17,714 nt of DNA, from contig JAFTIV010000170.1 of NCBI GenBank assembly GCA_017456685.1, positions 1 to 17,714 on the forward strand, given 5' to 3'. Positions 1 to 7,082 of the stretch are shown here, one piece after another. Positions within the stretch are counted from its first letter, which is position 1, and each line of letters starts with the position of its first letter. Source of the stretch: Clostridia bacterium. Lineage in GTDB: Bacteria > Bacillota > Clostridia > Oscillospirales > CAG-272. A model generated the notes under the pieces. It searched no databases. It was not told the DNA's origin and worked only from the letters and a program-made list of their open reading frames with translations. A program made the position numbers and the translations under genes.

Positions 1-3
1 ACA

Positions 4-186
4 GTGTGCAAAATACACAAGTGATATTTTTGCTATCGCAAAAGAGATATTCTCACTCCGTGAGAGTGATATATTGCAACCGTAGCCATTTTGCTTCCTT
101 TCCTGTTTTGAGAGAGGTTGCAATGTGAAATATTTTGCTGTGCGCAAAATACGGAGATTAGCTTATCTTAAAGGTGCATTTTGCAC
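4..186. repeat. array of small hairpins separated by a GTGATAT linker
   Basis: No protein-coding gene is visible in bases 1-225. Instead there is a run of inverted repeats: TTTTGC/GCAAAA (28-33/38-43), TCTCAC/GTGAGA (51-56/60-65), ATTGCAACC/GGTTGCAAT (73-81/116-124), ATTTTGC/GCAAAAT (132-138/144-150) and GTGCA/TGCAC (174-178/182-186), with a weaker GTGT/ACAC at 4-7/15-18. The first four main hairpins are each preceded immediately by a near-identical 7-mer: GTGATAT (21-27), GAGATAT (44-50), GTGATAT (66-72) and GTGAAAT (125-131). The stems differ in sequence but the linker is kept, so this looks like a modular intergenic element and not a chance palindrome. Its function is unknown. It lies beyond the 3' end of the metal-efflux operon. 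Confidence 0.6.
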
Positions 187-225
187 AAAAATCGTCTCTT
201 CACTCTTATCTCTTCTTTCCTTTGC

Positions 226-256
226 AAAAGAAAAAGACGCGATTTTTCATCGCGCC
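226..256 (-). terminator. Rho-independent terminator of the arsR-cadA operon
   Basis: On the minus strand the arms GGCGCGAT (256-249) and ATCGCGTC (243-236) form an 8-bp stem with one G-U pair around a 5-nt loop. They are followed by a T-rich run, TTTTTCTTTT (235-226). It starts seven bases after the ATPase stop codon. Confidence 0.9.
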
Positions 257-262
257 TTTTAA

Positions 263-2086
263 TTATTTTCCTGCGAAAAGAGCGAGGGCAATTGCAAGAA
301 TTAAAATTCCAACATCTGCCAGAACTGCTCCAAGCATCGGCACTATGCCAAGGGCTGTGAGGATTAGCATTGCGCCCTTAATCACAAGTGAAAGAATAAT
401 ATTTGCAACAACTGTCCTCTTTGTGCTTCGTGCAATTTTGATTGCCCTTGCTACCCTTTCGATATCATCATCCATTATAACGACATCACTGCTTTCAACC
501 GCGCTATCCGAGCCAATAGCACCCATTGCAATGCCTACATCTGCCCTTGCGAGGCAGGGGGTGTCGTTAATTCCGTCACCACAGTATGCCACAGCACCCT
601 TTTTCTCAGCAAGCATTTTTTCGAGCATTTCAAGCTTTTCAGCAGGTGAAAGCTCTGCAAATGCATCGTCCGCATGAAGAGAGCGCGCAATTGATTTAAC
701 CTTTGATTTTTTGTCACCGCTAAGAATAATTTTGTCCTTGATTCCCATTTCGGTGAGCTTTTCGAAGGTGATTTTGCTATTTGCCTTAAGCTCATCTCCC
801 ATTGAAATTGAGCCTATATATTTGCCATCAATTGACACATAGATATTTGCGTGAGCCTCGCTTGGTGGATTTACAAATTCTCTATTTCCCGCCTTGATGT
901 GTCCGTAGCTTGAGTCACACTCAACGCCAAAGCCGACCTCTTCGTGATAATTTTCTCCAGATGCAAAATCAATATTCACCTTTTGCGCCTCTGTTACAAT
1001 TGCAAGCGCGATTGGGTGAGTTGATTTCTGCTCTGCCATGCAAGCGTATTTCAAAAGCTCGGTTTTGCCAATGCCAGAAACAGGCTCAATTTTAGTTACA
1101 TGAAGCTGAGACTTTGTAAGTGTTCCCGTTTTATCAAAGGCAATAGTCTTTACCTTACAGAGCATATCTATTACAGATGAGCCCTTAATCAAAATGCCCT
1201 TTTTTGATGCGTATGCTATACCGCAAAAGTATGCAAGCGGAACTGATATTACAATTGCACAGGGGCAGGACACGGCAAGCATTGAAAGCGCCTTATATGC
1301 CCACGGTGAAAACTGATAATTATCAAAAAGTGGTGGTACAAGTGCGAGCAAAAGTGCAAGAATTATAACTACAGGGGTATATATTCTTGCAAAAGCCGTA
1401 ATAAATTTCTCGCTCTTGGTTTTTCTTTCGAGTGCGTTTTGAGAAAGGTCAATAATTCTTTGGGCTGCGCTACGCTCAAGCGTTCTTTTCACCTTAATTA
1501 TAAGCACAGCATCGCAGTTAAGACAGCCCGAGAGCACCTCGCTTCCCTCTCTTACCTCGACCGGCAGACTCTCGCCTGTCATAACAGAGGTATCTATCAT
1601 TCCAATGCCCGAGACAATTTCTCCATCAAGAGGAATTCTCTCGCCTGGCAAGACCTCAATAAGCTCGCCAACCTGAACGATTGATGCGTTTACAATATCT
1701 CCGCTTTGGAGCCTTGCCTTATCGGGGCGAATTTGAGCAAGCGACTCGATGCTTCTTTTTGAGGAATCACTTGCGATGTCCTCAAAGATTTCGCCTATTG
1801 TATAAAGAATTAGAACTAAAATTCCCTCGAAAAATTCGCCTATGATCATAGCGCCAAGCGACGCCACACACATAAGCATAGTTTCATCAATTCGTCTTTC
1901 CTTAAAGAGCTCCCTTAGAGCATCAATAATTATCTCATACGCAATTATTATGTATGCTACTATGTTACAAACAAGAGCCATAAGTGCCTGCTCAAAACGA
2001 GAAAGAACGAGCGCCTCTATAAGCAACAGCGCAGAAATAAGTATTCTTGCAAGCCCTACTCTATGCTCCTTAATAATGCTTTTCAT
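263..2086 (-). CDS. cadA: Zn/Cd/Pb-exporting P1B-2-type ATPase
   Basis: Heavy-metal efflux pump of the inner membrane that uses ATP to export divalent soft metals. From the ATG at 2086 it has 607 residues. It shows the actuator TGES near 170-173, the metal-site CPC near 274-276, the phosphorylated Asp of DKTGT near 318, the nucleotide-domain HP (in STHPIA) and GDGIND near 503-508. Lys near 570 in TM7 and the DVG near 591-593 in TM8 mark subgroup P1B-2 (Zn2+/Cd2+/Pb2+), as opposed to the copper pumps. The N-terminal HMA metal-binding domain found in many CadA proteins is absent. The ATG lies one base after the arsR stop, so translation is probably coupled. A GTG at 2113, overlapping arsR, would add nine residues. 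Co-transcribed with the repressor and therefore probably metal-induced. Family and metal class are well supported; zinc as the main substrate is inferred from the regulator. Confidence 0.93.
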   Translation of the reverse strand: MKSIIKEHRVGLARILISALLLIEALVLSRFEQALMALVCNIVAYIIIAYEIIIDALRELFKERRIDETMLMCVASLGAMIIGEFFEGILVLILYTIGEIFEDIASDSSKRSIESLAQIRPDKARLQSGDIVNASIVQVGELIEVLPGERIPLDGEIVSGIGMIDTSVMTGESLPVEVREGSEVLSGCLNCDAVLIIKVKRTLERSAAQRIIDLSQNALERKTKSEKFITAFARIYTPVVIILALLLALVPPLFDNYQFSPWAYKALSMLAVSCPCAIVISVPLAYFCGIAYASKKGILIKGSSVIDMLCKVKTIAFDKTGTLTKSQLHVTKIEPVSGIGKTELLKYACMAEQKSTHPIALAIVTEAQKVNIDFASGENYHEEVGFGVECDSSYGHIKAGNREFVNPPSEAHANIYVSIDGKYIGSISMGDELKANSKITFEKLTEMGIKDKIILSGDKKSKVKSIARSLHADDAFAELSPAEKLEMLEKMLAEKKGAVAYCGDGINDTPCLARADVGIAMGAIGSDSAVESSDVVIMDDDIERVARAIKIARSTKRTVVANIILSLVIKGAMLILTALGIVPMLGAVLADVGILILAIALALFAGK

Positions 2087-2087
2087 T

Positions 2088-2411
2088 TTATTCAACAATG
2101 TGCTCCATACCACAATCTATAATAGCTCTTACATGCTCGTCTGCCAAGGAATATATCATTGTCTTACCGCTTCTTCTCGATTTAACAAGCGAGCTTGTTT
2201 TAAGAACCCTTAGCTGATGAGAAACAGCTGATTGCGTAATATCAAGGAATTCCGAAATTTCACTAACATTCATCTCGCTTTGAGTGAGTGCGCACAAAAT
2301 TCTTACTCTTGTTCCATCGCCAAAAACCTTATAAAGCTCGGCAAGGGCATCAAAAACCTCGTTGTTTCTTAAAATTGCCTCTTTAATTTTTGATACATTT
2401 TCGTTTTCCAT
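2088..2411 (-). CDS. ArsR/SmtB-family zinc-responsive repressor
   Basis: 107-residue winged-helix dimeric repressor that leaves DNA when it binds metal. The helix-turn-helix lies around residues 48-72 (VSEISEFLDITQSAVSHQL). Near the C-terminus Asp91, His93, His104 and Glu107 reproduce the D-x-H...H-x2-E spacing of the alpha5 zinc site of SmtB, including the 11-residue gap. The CxC motif of the alpha3 Cd/Pb/As sensors is absent. This points to Zn(II) (or Co/Ni) sensing over Cd/Pb. The start is fixed by AAGGAG at 2424-2419, seven bases upstream of the ATG. First gene of the operon with the P1B-2 ATPase; the promoter and an SmtB-type operator lie just upstream, so it should repress itself and the pump. 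The specific orthologue (SmtB, CzrA or ZiaR type) cannot be decided from sequence alone. Confidence 0.93.
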   Translation of the reverse strand: MENENVSKIKEAILRNNEVFDALAELYKVFGDGTRVRILCALTQSEMNVSEISEFLDITQSAVSHQLRVLKTSSLVKSRRSGKTMIYSLADEHVRAIIDCGMEHIVE

Positions 2412-2431
2412 TTTTATTCTCCTTGAATTTA

Positions 2432-2449
2432 TATGAATATTTGTTCATA
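2432..2449. promoter_or_regulatory. ArsR/SmtB-type operator
   Basis: TATGAA (2432-2437) and TTCATA (2444-2449) are perfect 6-bp inverted arms around a 6-base spacer. Read on the minus strand the core is TGAACAAATATTCA, which matches the conserved core of the imperfect 12-2-12 SmtB/CzrA/ZiaR operators. It lies immediately downstream of the arsR -10 box and covers the expected transcription start, the right place to block initiation. Confidence 0.85.
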
Positions 2450-2454
2450 CATTC

Positions 2455-2483
2455 ATTATATTACAGCAAAATTTCTTTGTCAA
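2455..2483 (-). promoter_or_regulatory. promoter of the arsR-cadA operon
   Basis: Minus-strand TTGACA (2483-2478), a 17-base spacer and TATAAT (2460-2455), an exact match to the sigma-70/sigma-A consensus. The operator at 2432-2449 overlaps the predicted start site. Confidence 0.92.
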
Positions 2484-2501
2484 TACTTTTTTGAAAAACT
2501 C

Positions 2502-2530
2502 TTGCGATTTTTTTAATAGTATGATAAAAT
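2502..2530 (+). promoter_or_regulatory. promoter of mnmA
   Basis: TTGCGA (2502-2507), a 17-base spacer and TAAAAT (2525-2530). Transcription would begin near 2537, consistent with the TTG start of mnmA at 2565 and leaving too little leader for the in-frame ATG at 2541. Confidence 0.65.
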
Positions 2531-2564
2531 CATAATAATAATGAATGAAAAGGAAGATTTCGGT

Positions 2565-3623
2565 TTGAAAAGGGCTTTAATTGCTATAAGTGGTGGCGTT
2601 GACTCCTCTGCTGTTGCCTTTCTTATGAAGGAAGCGGGCTACGATTGCGTTGGTGTGACTATGAAGCTACATTCCGCAAGGGATTGTGTAAGCGAGGGCT
2701 GTGTCACAACTGACGATATTGAGGACGCAAGGCGCGTTTGTCAAGGGCTTGGAATTGACTACTCTGTGGTTGATTTTTCGGGTGACTTTGAAAAATATGT
2801 AATTAAAAATTTCATAGAAGCATACGAAACCGGTGCAACCCCAAATCCTTGCATTGAGTGCAATTATCACCTCAAATTCGACAAGCTTTTTGAGCATGCA
2901 AGGGCGATTGGCTGTGATTTTATCGCCACAGGTCACTATGCGCGCATTGAATATGATGAAAAATACGGGCGCAGGGTTCTTAAAAAGGGGCTTGATGAGT
3001 CCAAGGACCAGAGCTATGTTTTATTTCGCTTATCACGCGACCAGCTTGAGCATACGCTATTTCCGCTTGGAGAGTTATCCAAGAGCGAGGTAAGAGCAAT
3101 TGCAGAGCGCGCTGGGCTTGATGTAAGCGCAAAAAAGGACAGTCAGGACATTTGCTTTATTCCCGATGGGGATTATGCAAAATTTATTGAAAATTACACT
3201 AAAAAGAGCTACCCCTGTGGCAATTTTGTCACTCTTGATGGCAAAATCTTAGGTCAGCACAAGGGGATTATTAGATACACTATAGGTCAGGGCAAGGGAC
3301 TCGGGCTTGCGCTTTCGCACCGAATGTATGTTTGTGCAAAGAGGCTTGACACAAACGAGGTTGTTATTGGAGATAACGAGGACCTTTTTTCAAGTGAGCT
3401 TTGGGCAGATAATGTAAATCTCTCAGCACTTGACACAATTGACAAGCCCTTGCGCGTTCAAGCAAAGGTGAGGTACAAGCATTCGGCGCAAAATGCAACT
3501 GCGGTTATAGAAAATGGGCTATTACACATATGCTTTGATGAGCCTCAAAGAGCCATTTGCAGGGGACAGAGTGTCGTTATTTACGATGGTGACATTGTGC
3601 TTGGCGGTGGAACGATAAAATAA
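2565..3623 (+). CDS. mnmA: tRNA-specific 2-thiouridylase MnmA
   Basis: Adenylates and then thiolates U34 in the anticodon of tRNA-Lys, -Glu and -Gln, with sulfur delivered from a cysteine desulfurase. With the TTG start it has 352 residues, close to family length. The PP-loop SGGVDSS is at 9-15. The paired catalytic cysteines are Cys96 (NPCIECN) and Cys197 (QDICFIPDGDY). The conserved GQHKG and TIGQGKGLG stretches of the middle domain follow, then a beta-barrel C-terminus. I chose TTG 2565 because AAGGAAG (2550-2556) sits eight bases upstream and the protein then begins with the usual K-R-A-L-I-A-I-SGG pattern. ATG 2541 would add eight atypical residues and lies almost at the transcription start. 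Monocistronic and divergent from the metal operon; no desulfurase partner is in the window. Confidence 0.96.
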   Translation: MKRALIAISGGVDSSAVAFLMKEAGYDCVGVTMKLHSARDCVSEGCVTTDDIEDARRVCQGLGIDYSVVDFSGDFEKYVIKNFIEAYETGATPNPCIECNYHLKFDKLFEHARAIGCDFIATGHYARIEYDEKYGRRVLKKGLDESKDQSYVLFRLSRDQLEHTLFPLGELSKSEVRAIAERAGLDVSAKKDSQDICFIPDGDYAKFIENYTKKSYPCGNFVTLDGKILGQHKGIIRYTIGQGKGLGLALSHRMYVCAKRLDTNEVVIGDNEDLFSSELWADNVNLSALDTIDKPLRVQAKVRYKHSAQNATAVIENGLLHICFDEPQRAICRGQSVVIYDGDIVLGGGTIK

Positions 3624-3644
3624 AAGAACGGCTTATTTAGCCGT
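3617..3644 (-). terminator. terminator of the small lipoprotein gene
   Basis: ACGGCT (3644-3639 on the minus strand) and AGCCGT (3633-3628) form a stem around AAATA and are followed on the minus strand by TTCTTTTATTTTA. The stem includes the lipoprotein stop codon. On the plus strand it has no T-tract, so it would be a poor terminator for mnmA. Confidence 0.8.
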
Positions 3645-3935
3645 CCTTGCAATACACATGCTACACGGGGTGTAGCCCTTATCGGTGAGTGCTTTTACAT
3701 CGTAGGTAAGAAGCATATTGTCCTCACTCATATTTTCAACCATACCGCAAAATTGGGTGTGATATTTCTTGGTGCTTGTATTAGCGACATATTCTCCGCT
3801 TGGGACCATTCCGCCTATGTGCGACTCGCTCTGCTCATCTTCCGTATATGTAGAGCTATTCTCTATTACAGTTTTGTCAGCGCAGGACGAAAAAAACACG
3901 CACAAAAGAAGCAAAAGCACAAGAATTCGTTTCAA
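3633..3935 (-). CDS. small secreted lipoprotein with Ada-like Cys/His motif
   Basis: About 100 residues from the TTG at 3935, which is preceded by a GGGGGTGG ribosome site (3947-3940). An ATG at 3983 would add 16 residues before the signal sequence and lacks support. It begins with a lipoprotein signal peptide: KR, a run of Leu, then FSSC with the lipidated Cys at position 18. An acidic linker of about 30 residues follows. The C-terminal ~45 residues (VANTSTKKYHTQFC...GYTPCSMC) match the small Ada-type Cys/His domain found at the end of some clostridial nucleases and lipoproteins, with His, Cys and a CxxC as likely metal ligands. Export and lipidation are confident; a zinc site is inferred; the biological role is unknown. 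Divergent from the DUF896 gene. Confidence 0.82.
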   Translation of the reverse strand: MKRILVLLLLLCVFFSSCADKTVIENSSTYTEDEQSESHIGGMVPSGEYVANTSTKKYHTQFCGMVENMSEDNMLLTYDVKALTDKGYTPCSMCIARTAK

Positions 3936-3949
3936 GAAACCACCCCCAT

Positions 3950-3977
3950 TTGACAATTTACAACATAATTCTATCAC
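3950..3977 (+). promoter_or_regulatory. putative promoter of the DUF896 gene
   Basis: TTGACA (3950-3955), a 16-base spacer and TATCAC (3972-3977). The -35 is perfect and the -10 is weak. It overlaps the divergent lipoprotein promoter at 3968-3996. Confidence 0.5.
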
Positions 3978-3996
3978 AAACAAGAGGAAAAATCAA
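3968..3996 (-). promoter_or_regulatory. putative promoter of the lipoprotein gene
   Basis: Minus-strand TTGATT (3996-3991), a 17-base spacer and TAGAAT (3973-3968). Its -35 box sits over the ribosome-binding and start region of the divergent DUF896 gene. Confidence 0.5.
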
Positions 3997-3997
3997 T

Positions 3998-4204
3998 ATG
4001 GAAAAGGCAAAGCTTGACAGAATAAATTATCTTGCTAAAAAGCAACGCGAAGAGGGGCTCACCGATGAGGAAAGGGCTGAGCAGGCATCGCTTCGCGCCG
4101 AGTATGTTGCTGAATTTCGCACATCCTTAAGAGGAACGCTTGATTCGACATACATTCAATATCCTGACGGAACTAAAAAGAAGGTTGAGAGCAAAAGGAG
4201 CTGA
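3998..4204 (+). CDS. DUF896 (UPF0291, YnzC-type) protein
   Basis: 68-residue charged, helical cytoplasmic protein. The sequence K-L-D-R-I-N-Y-L-A-K-K...EGLTDEERAEQ...LR-EY...FR-SLR-TL-S matches the two-helix hairpin of Bacillus subtilis YnzC and relatives. No catalytic residues are expected; members are small proteins of unclear biochemical role. The ATG at 3998 is chosen because AGAGGA (3983-3988) precedes it and the family N-terminus starts there; an upstream ATG at 3950 lies within the putative promoter. It ends inside its own terminator stem. Confidence 0.92.
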   Translation: MEKAKLDRINYLAKKQREEGLTDEERAEQASLRAEYVAEFRTSLRGTLDSTYIQYPDGTKKKVESKRS

Positions 4205-4221
4205 TTTTTTCAGCTCTTTTT
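4198..4221 (+). terminator. Rho-independent terminator after the DUF896 gene
   Basis: GAGCTGA (4198-4204) and TCAGCTC (4210-4216) form a perfect 7-bp stem with a 5-T loop, followed by TTTTTGTGTTTTT. The stem contains the last sense codons and the TGA stop. Confidence 0.93.
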
Positions 4222-4296
4222 GTGTTTTTGAAATTGAAATTTATGTTAAAACTTTTATAATATATCTTTAAATATTTTAAAATTTTTAACTTTTGC

Positions 4297-4325
4297 TTGA
4301 AATGGACTATATTATATGCTACAAT
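4297..4325 (+). promoter_or_regulatory. promoter of the topB-dnaI operon
   Basis: TTGAAA (4297-4302), 17-base spacer, TACAAT (4320-4325). It lies in the very AT-rich 4205-4387 intergenic stretch, which otherwise holds only the terminator of the previous gene and the topB ribosome site. No further promoter of similar quality is obvious up to rplJ, so it may drive all six genes. Confidence 0.75.
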
Positions 4326-4387
4326 AAAAGGCACAGCATTATTGGGCAACGCCTTGATAGCAATTTTTTAGAAGGGAGAATTTATTT

Positions 4388-6583
4388 ATGTATCTTATTA
4401 TTGCGGAAAAGCCATCGCTTGCAAGAAACATTTTAGCTGGCATCGAAAAGGTCCAAAGCGATGAAATGAAAAAGCGCACAGGATACTATGAGGGTGGCAA
4501 TTATATTGTCACTTGGGTTTTTGGACATTTATTCTCCTTAGCAGATATTGAGGACTACAAGCCAACTGACAATCCAAGATGGACAATGGACAATCTTCCC
4601 TGCTTTCCCGAGACCTTTAAGTTTAATCTTAAAAGAGGGGCAGACAAAAAGGTTGATGCGGGTGTTCAAAGACAGTTTGATATAATCAAGAGGCTTTGCA
4701 ATCGCAGTGATGTTGATACAATTGTAAATGCGGGCGATGCGGACCGCGAGGGTGAAATTATCGTTCGTCTTTGCGTTTCTCACGCACTTGAGGCAGGCAA
4801 AAAGAGGCTTGCGCGTCTTTGGCTTCCCGACCAAACGCCAGAAACCATCAAGCAGGCGCTTGGCGAAATGAAGGACGAAAGCGAATATGAGTCCTTGGCA
4901 AACGAGGGCTTTGCAAGAACATATATTGATTGGCTTTACGGAGTAAACCTCACTCGCTTTGCCACCTTAAAAACAGGAAAGCTTTTAAGGGTTGGTAGAG
5001 TTATTGTGCCTATTGTAAAGGCGATTTACGACAGAGACAAGGAAATTAAGAATTTCGTGCCTGAGAAGTATTATGTTATGACCTCGCACGAGATGACAAA
5101 CAACGAATATGTTGACTTAACCTCTAAAAAGAGGTTCACAAAGGACGAATATCAAAAGGCGCTTGAGGAATGCACAAGGTACAATGCTGAGGAAGCAATT
5201 GTTACCTCTGTAAAGAAAAAGCGCACTACTATGAGTCCGCCGAAGCTATTTTCTCTCTCAAAGCTTCAAAGCTATCTTGGAAAGAAGTTTAAGCTGTCTA
5301 TGGACGACACGCTTACAACCGTTCAAAAGCTTTACGAGGACGGCTATGTAACCTACCCTCGTACCAACTCAGAGTATCTTGCAACCGCTGAGCAGGGCAA
5401 GGTCAAGAGTATTCTTGCGAATGTTAAGAAGCTTGGCTATCCTGTTGCGTTTCGTTTTTCTAAGAGCATTTTTGACGACGCAAAGATTGAGTCACACTCT
5501 GCTCTAACGCCGACCTATAAAATCCCTGACCCTAAGACTCTTAGTGACAGAGAAAGAACAGTTTACACCGCTATTCTAAGAAGATTTGTAGCGGTATTCT
5601 GTGAAAACGAATGTATAGTTGAAAAGAACGAGATTAAGATAAATGTCGGTCAGCTTGAGGAGTTTGTTCTCAACGGAACAGTTATTATTGAGCCCGGTTG
5701 GACAAAATTTGAGGACAGCAATCAAAAGGACAAAATCCTTCCTCGCCTTGAAAAGGGTGACAGGGTTGCAATAAATTTTGTTCCTACCGAAAAGGAGACT
5801 ACTCCGCCTAAGCATTACACGATTGAAACACTAAACAATTATCTAAAAAATCCATTTAAGGACGAAAAGGCGAGCGCCGATGAGAGCGATGATGACGAAT
5901 ATCGTGCTATTTTTGAGGGTCTTGAGCTTGGAACTGAGGCAACAAGAACGGGAATTATCGAAAACGCCTGCAAGAGCGCTTATATTTCGCTTAAAAAGGA
6001 TTCATATTATATTTTGCCTGATGGTGAGTACCTTATTGAGTCCTTATCTCAGCTTGGAATTATTATGGACAAATATAAAACCTCCGAGCTTGGTCAGGCA
6101 CTAAAAAAGGTTTATAGAGGAGAGTTCTCGATAGGCGACAGCGTTGCGCTTGCTCAGAGCGAGATAAGCAATGTATTTAACCTTTCTAAGGACGTAACTA
6201 TTGAAAAGGACACAAATATTGGCTTTTATGGTGATATTGTTGGAATTTGCCCGCTTTGTGGTGGAAATGTAATCCGCACGAAGTTCGGCTACGGATGCTC
6301 AAGCTTCCGTGAGAATGGTTGTAAATTCTCTATTTCAAAAACTATTTGCTCGCGCACGATTTCAGTATCTAATGTTAAGATGCTTTTAGCGACCGGAAAA
6401 ACGAGCAAAATCCAAGGCTTTGTTTCAAAAAGCGGAAAGAGCTTTGATGCGAGCCTAAGGCTTGAGGGGGGCAAGGCTGTGTTCGATTTTGCAACGCCTC
6501 AGTTGCCCAAGGCACAAGCATCAACAGACACAAAGGGCACGGCTAAAAAAAGAGGTAGTGCTAAGGGCACTACCAAAAAATAA
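4388..6583 (+). CDS. topB: DNA topoisomerase III (type IA)
   Basis: Relaxes negative supercoils and separates linked single strands through a 5'-phosphotyrosine intermediate. 731 residues, like the long Bacillota TopB. The TOPRIM domain shows catalytic Glu7 (IAEKPS) and the DxDREGE metal site at 117-123. The nucleophile is Tyr323 in YVTYPRTNSEY. A four-cysteine zinc motif follows near residues 621-645 (CPLC...GCS...GCKF), then a small domain and a Lys-rich, low-complexity tail that may add DNA contact. GAAGGGAG (4372-4379) lies just before the ATG. First gene of a tight operon: the next start is nine bases downstream. TopB copies are sometimes carried on mobile elements, but the chromosomal housekeeping neighbours here argue against that. 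Confidence 0.96.
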   Translation: MYLIIAEKPSLARNILAGIEKVQSDEMKKRTGYYEGGNYIVTWVFGHLFSLADIEDYKPTDNPRWTMDNLPCFPETFKFNLKRGADKKVDAGVQRQFDIIKRLCNRSDVDTIVNAGDADREGEIIVRLCVSHALEAGKKRLARLWLPDQTPETIKQALGEMKDESEYESLANEGFARTYIDWLYGVNLTRFATLKTGKLLRVGRVIVPIVKAIYDRDKEIKNFVPEKYYVMTSHEMTNNEYVDLTSKKRFTKDEYQKALEECTRYNAEEAIVTSVKKKRTTMSPPKLFSLSKLQSYLGKKFKLSMDDTLTTVQKLYEDGYVTYPRTNSEYLATAEQGKVKSILANVKKLGYPVAFRFSKSIFDDAKIESHSALTPTYKIPDPKTLSDRERTVYTAILRRFVAVFCENECIVEKNEIKINVGQLEEFVLNGTVIIEPGWTKFEDSNQKDKILPRLEKGDRVAINFVPTEKETTPPKHYTIETLNNYLKNPFKDEKASADESDDDEYRAIFEGLELGTEATRTGIIENACKSAYISLKKDSYYILPDGEYLIESLSQLGIIMDKYKTSELGQALKKVYRGEFSIGDSVALAQSEISNVFNLSKDVTIEKDTNIGFYGDIVGICPLCGGNVIRTKFGYGCSSFRENGCKFSISKTICSRTISVSNVKMLLATGKTSKIQGFVSKSGKSFDASLRLEGGKAVFDFATPQLPKAQASTDTKGTAKKRGSAKGTTKK

Positions 6584-6592
6584 GGAGCATTT

Positions 6593-7081
6593 ATGGAAAG
6601 AGTATCTAAAATTAACTACTATCTTGATATTGCACAAACCGTATCTCAAAGAAGCACCTGCTTAAGGCGTCGCTTTGGTGCTATTATAGTAAAAAATGAT
6701 GTTATTGTATCTACAGGCTACAATGGTGCGCCAAGAGGCAGAAAGAACTGCTCCGACCTTGGCACCTGTATGAGAGATAAGCTCGGTATTCCAAGAGGAG
6801 AAAGATACGAGCTTTGCAGAAGCATTCACGCAGAGGCTAACGCAATTATCGCGGCATCTCGCGACCAAATGCTTGATTCTACCCTTTATCTTTGCTGTAC
6901 CGACCCAAATACCGGCGAGATAATCGGTGGTATGAATTGCTGTATGATGTGCAAGCGTCAGGTTATAAACGCTGGCATTTCTAAGGTTATTATACGCAAC
7001 AACAAGTTTGAATACACAGAGATAAATGTTGCCGACTGGATTACAGACGACGACAGCCTTAGTGGAATCTTTGGATATTGA
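6593..7081 (+). CDS. deoxycytidylate (dCMP) deaminase family protein
   Basis: Probably deaminates dCMP to dUMP, feeding dTMP synthesis; this is the ComEB/dCMP-deaminase branch of the cytidine deaminase fold. 162 residues. The zinc ligand and catalytic acid lie in the HAE of SIHAEANAI (His79, Glu81), and the other two zinc ligands are Cys117 and Cys120 in CCMMC, followed by the typical KRQVINAGI. The nucleotide-binding TGYNGAPRG (41-49) is typical of dCMP deaminases. The usual proline before the first zinc Cys (PCxxC) is replaced by Cys116. The TGA stop is separated from the rimI ATG by a single base, implying coupled translation. tRNA deaminase (TadA) is unlikely given the insert and the TGYNG motif. 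Confidence 0.9.
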   Translation: MERVSKINYYLDIAQTVSQRSTCLRRRFGAIIVKNDVIVSTGYNGAPRGRKNCSDLGTCMRDKLGIPRGERYELCRSIHAEANAIIAASRDQMLDSTLYLCCTDPNTGEIIGGMNCCMMCKRQVINAGISKVIIRNNKFEYTEINVADWITDDDSLSGIFGY

Positions 7082-7082
7082 T

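Noticed and set aside
174..677. 167-codon plus-strand open frame at the left end
   Set aside because: It runs through the cadA terminator and opposite the conserved end of the P-type ATPase, and has no ribosome site or family resemblance.
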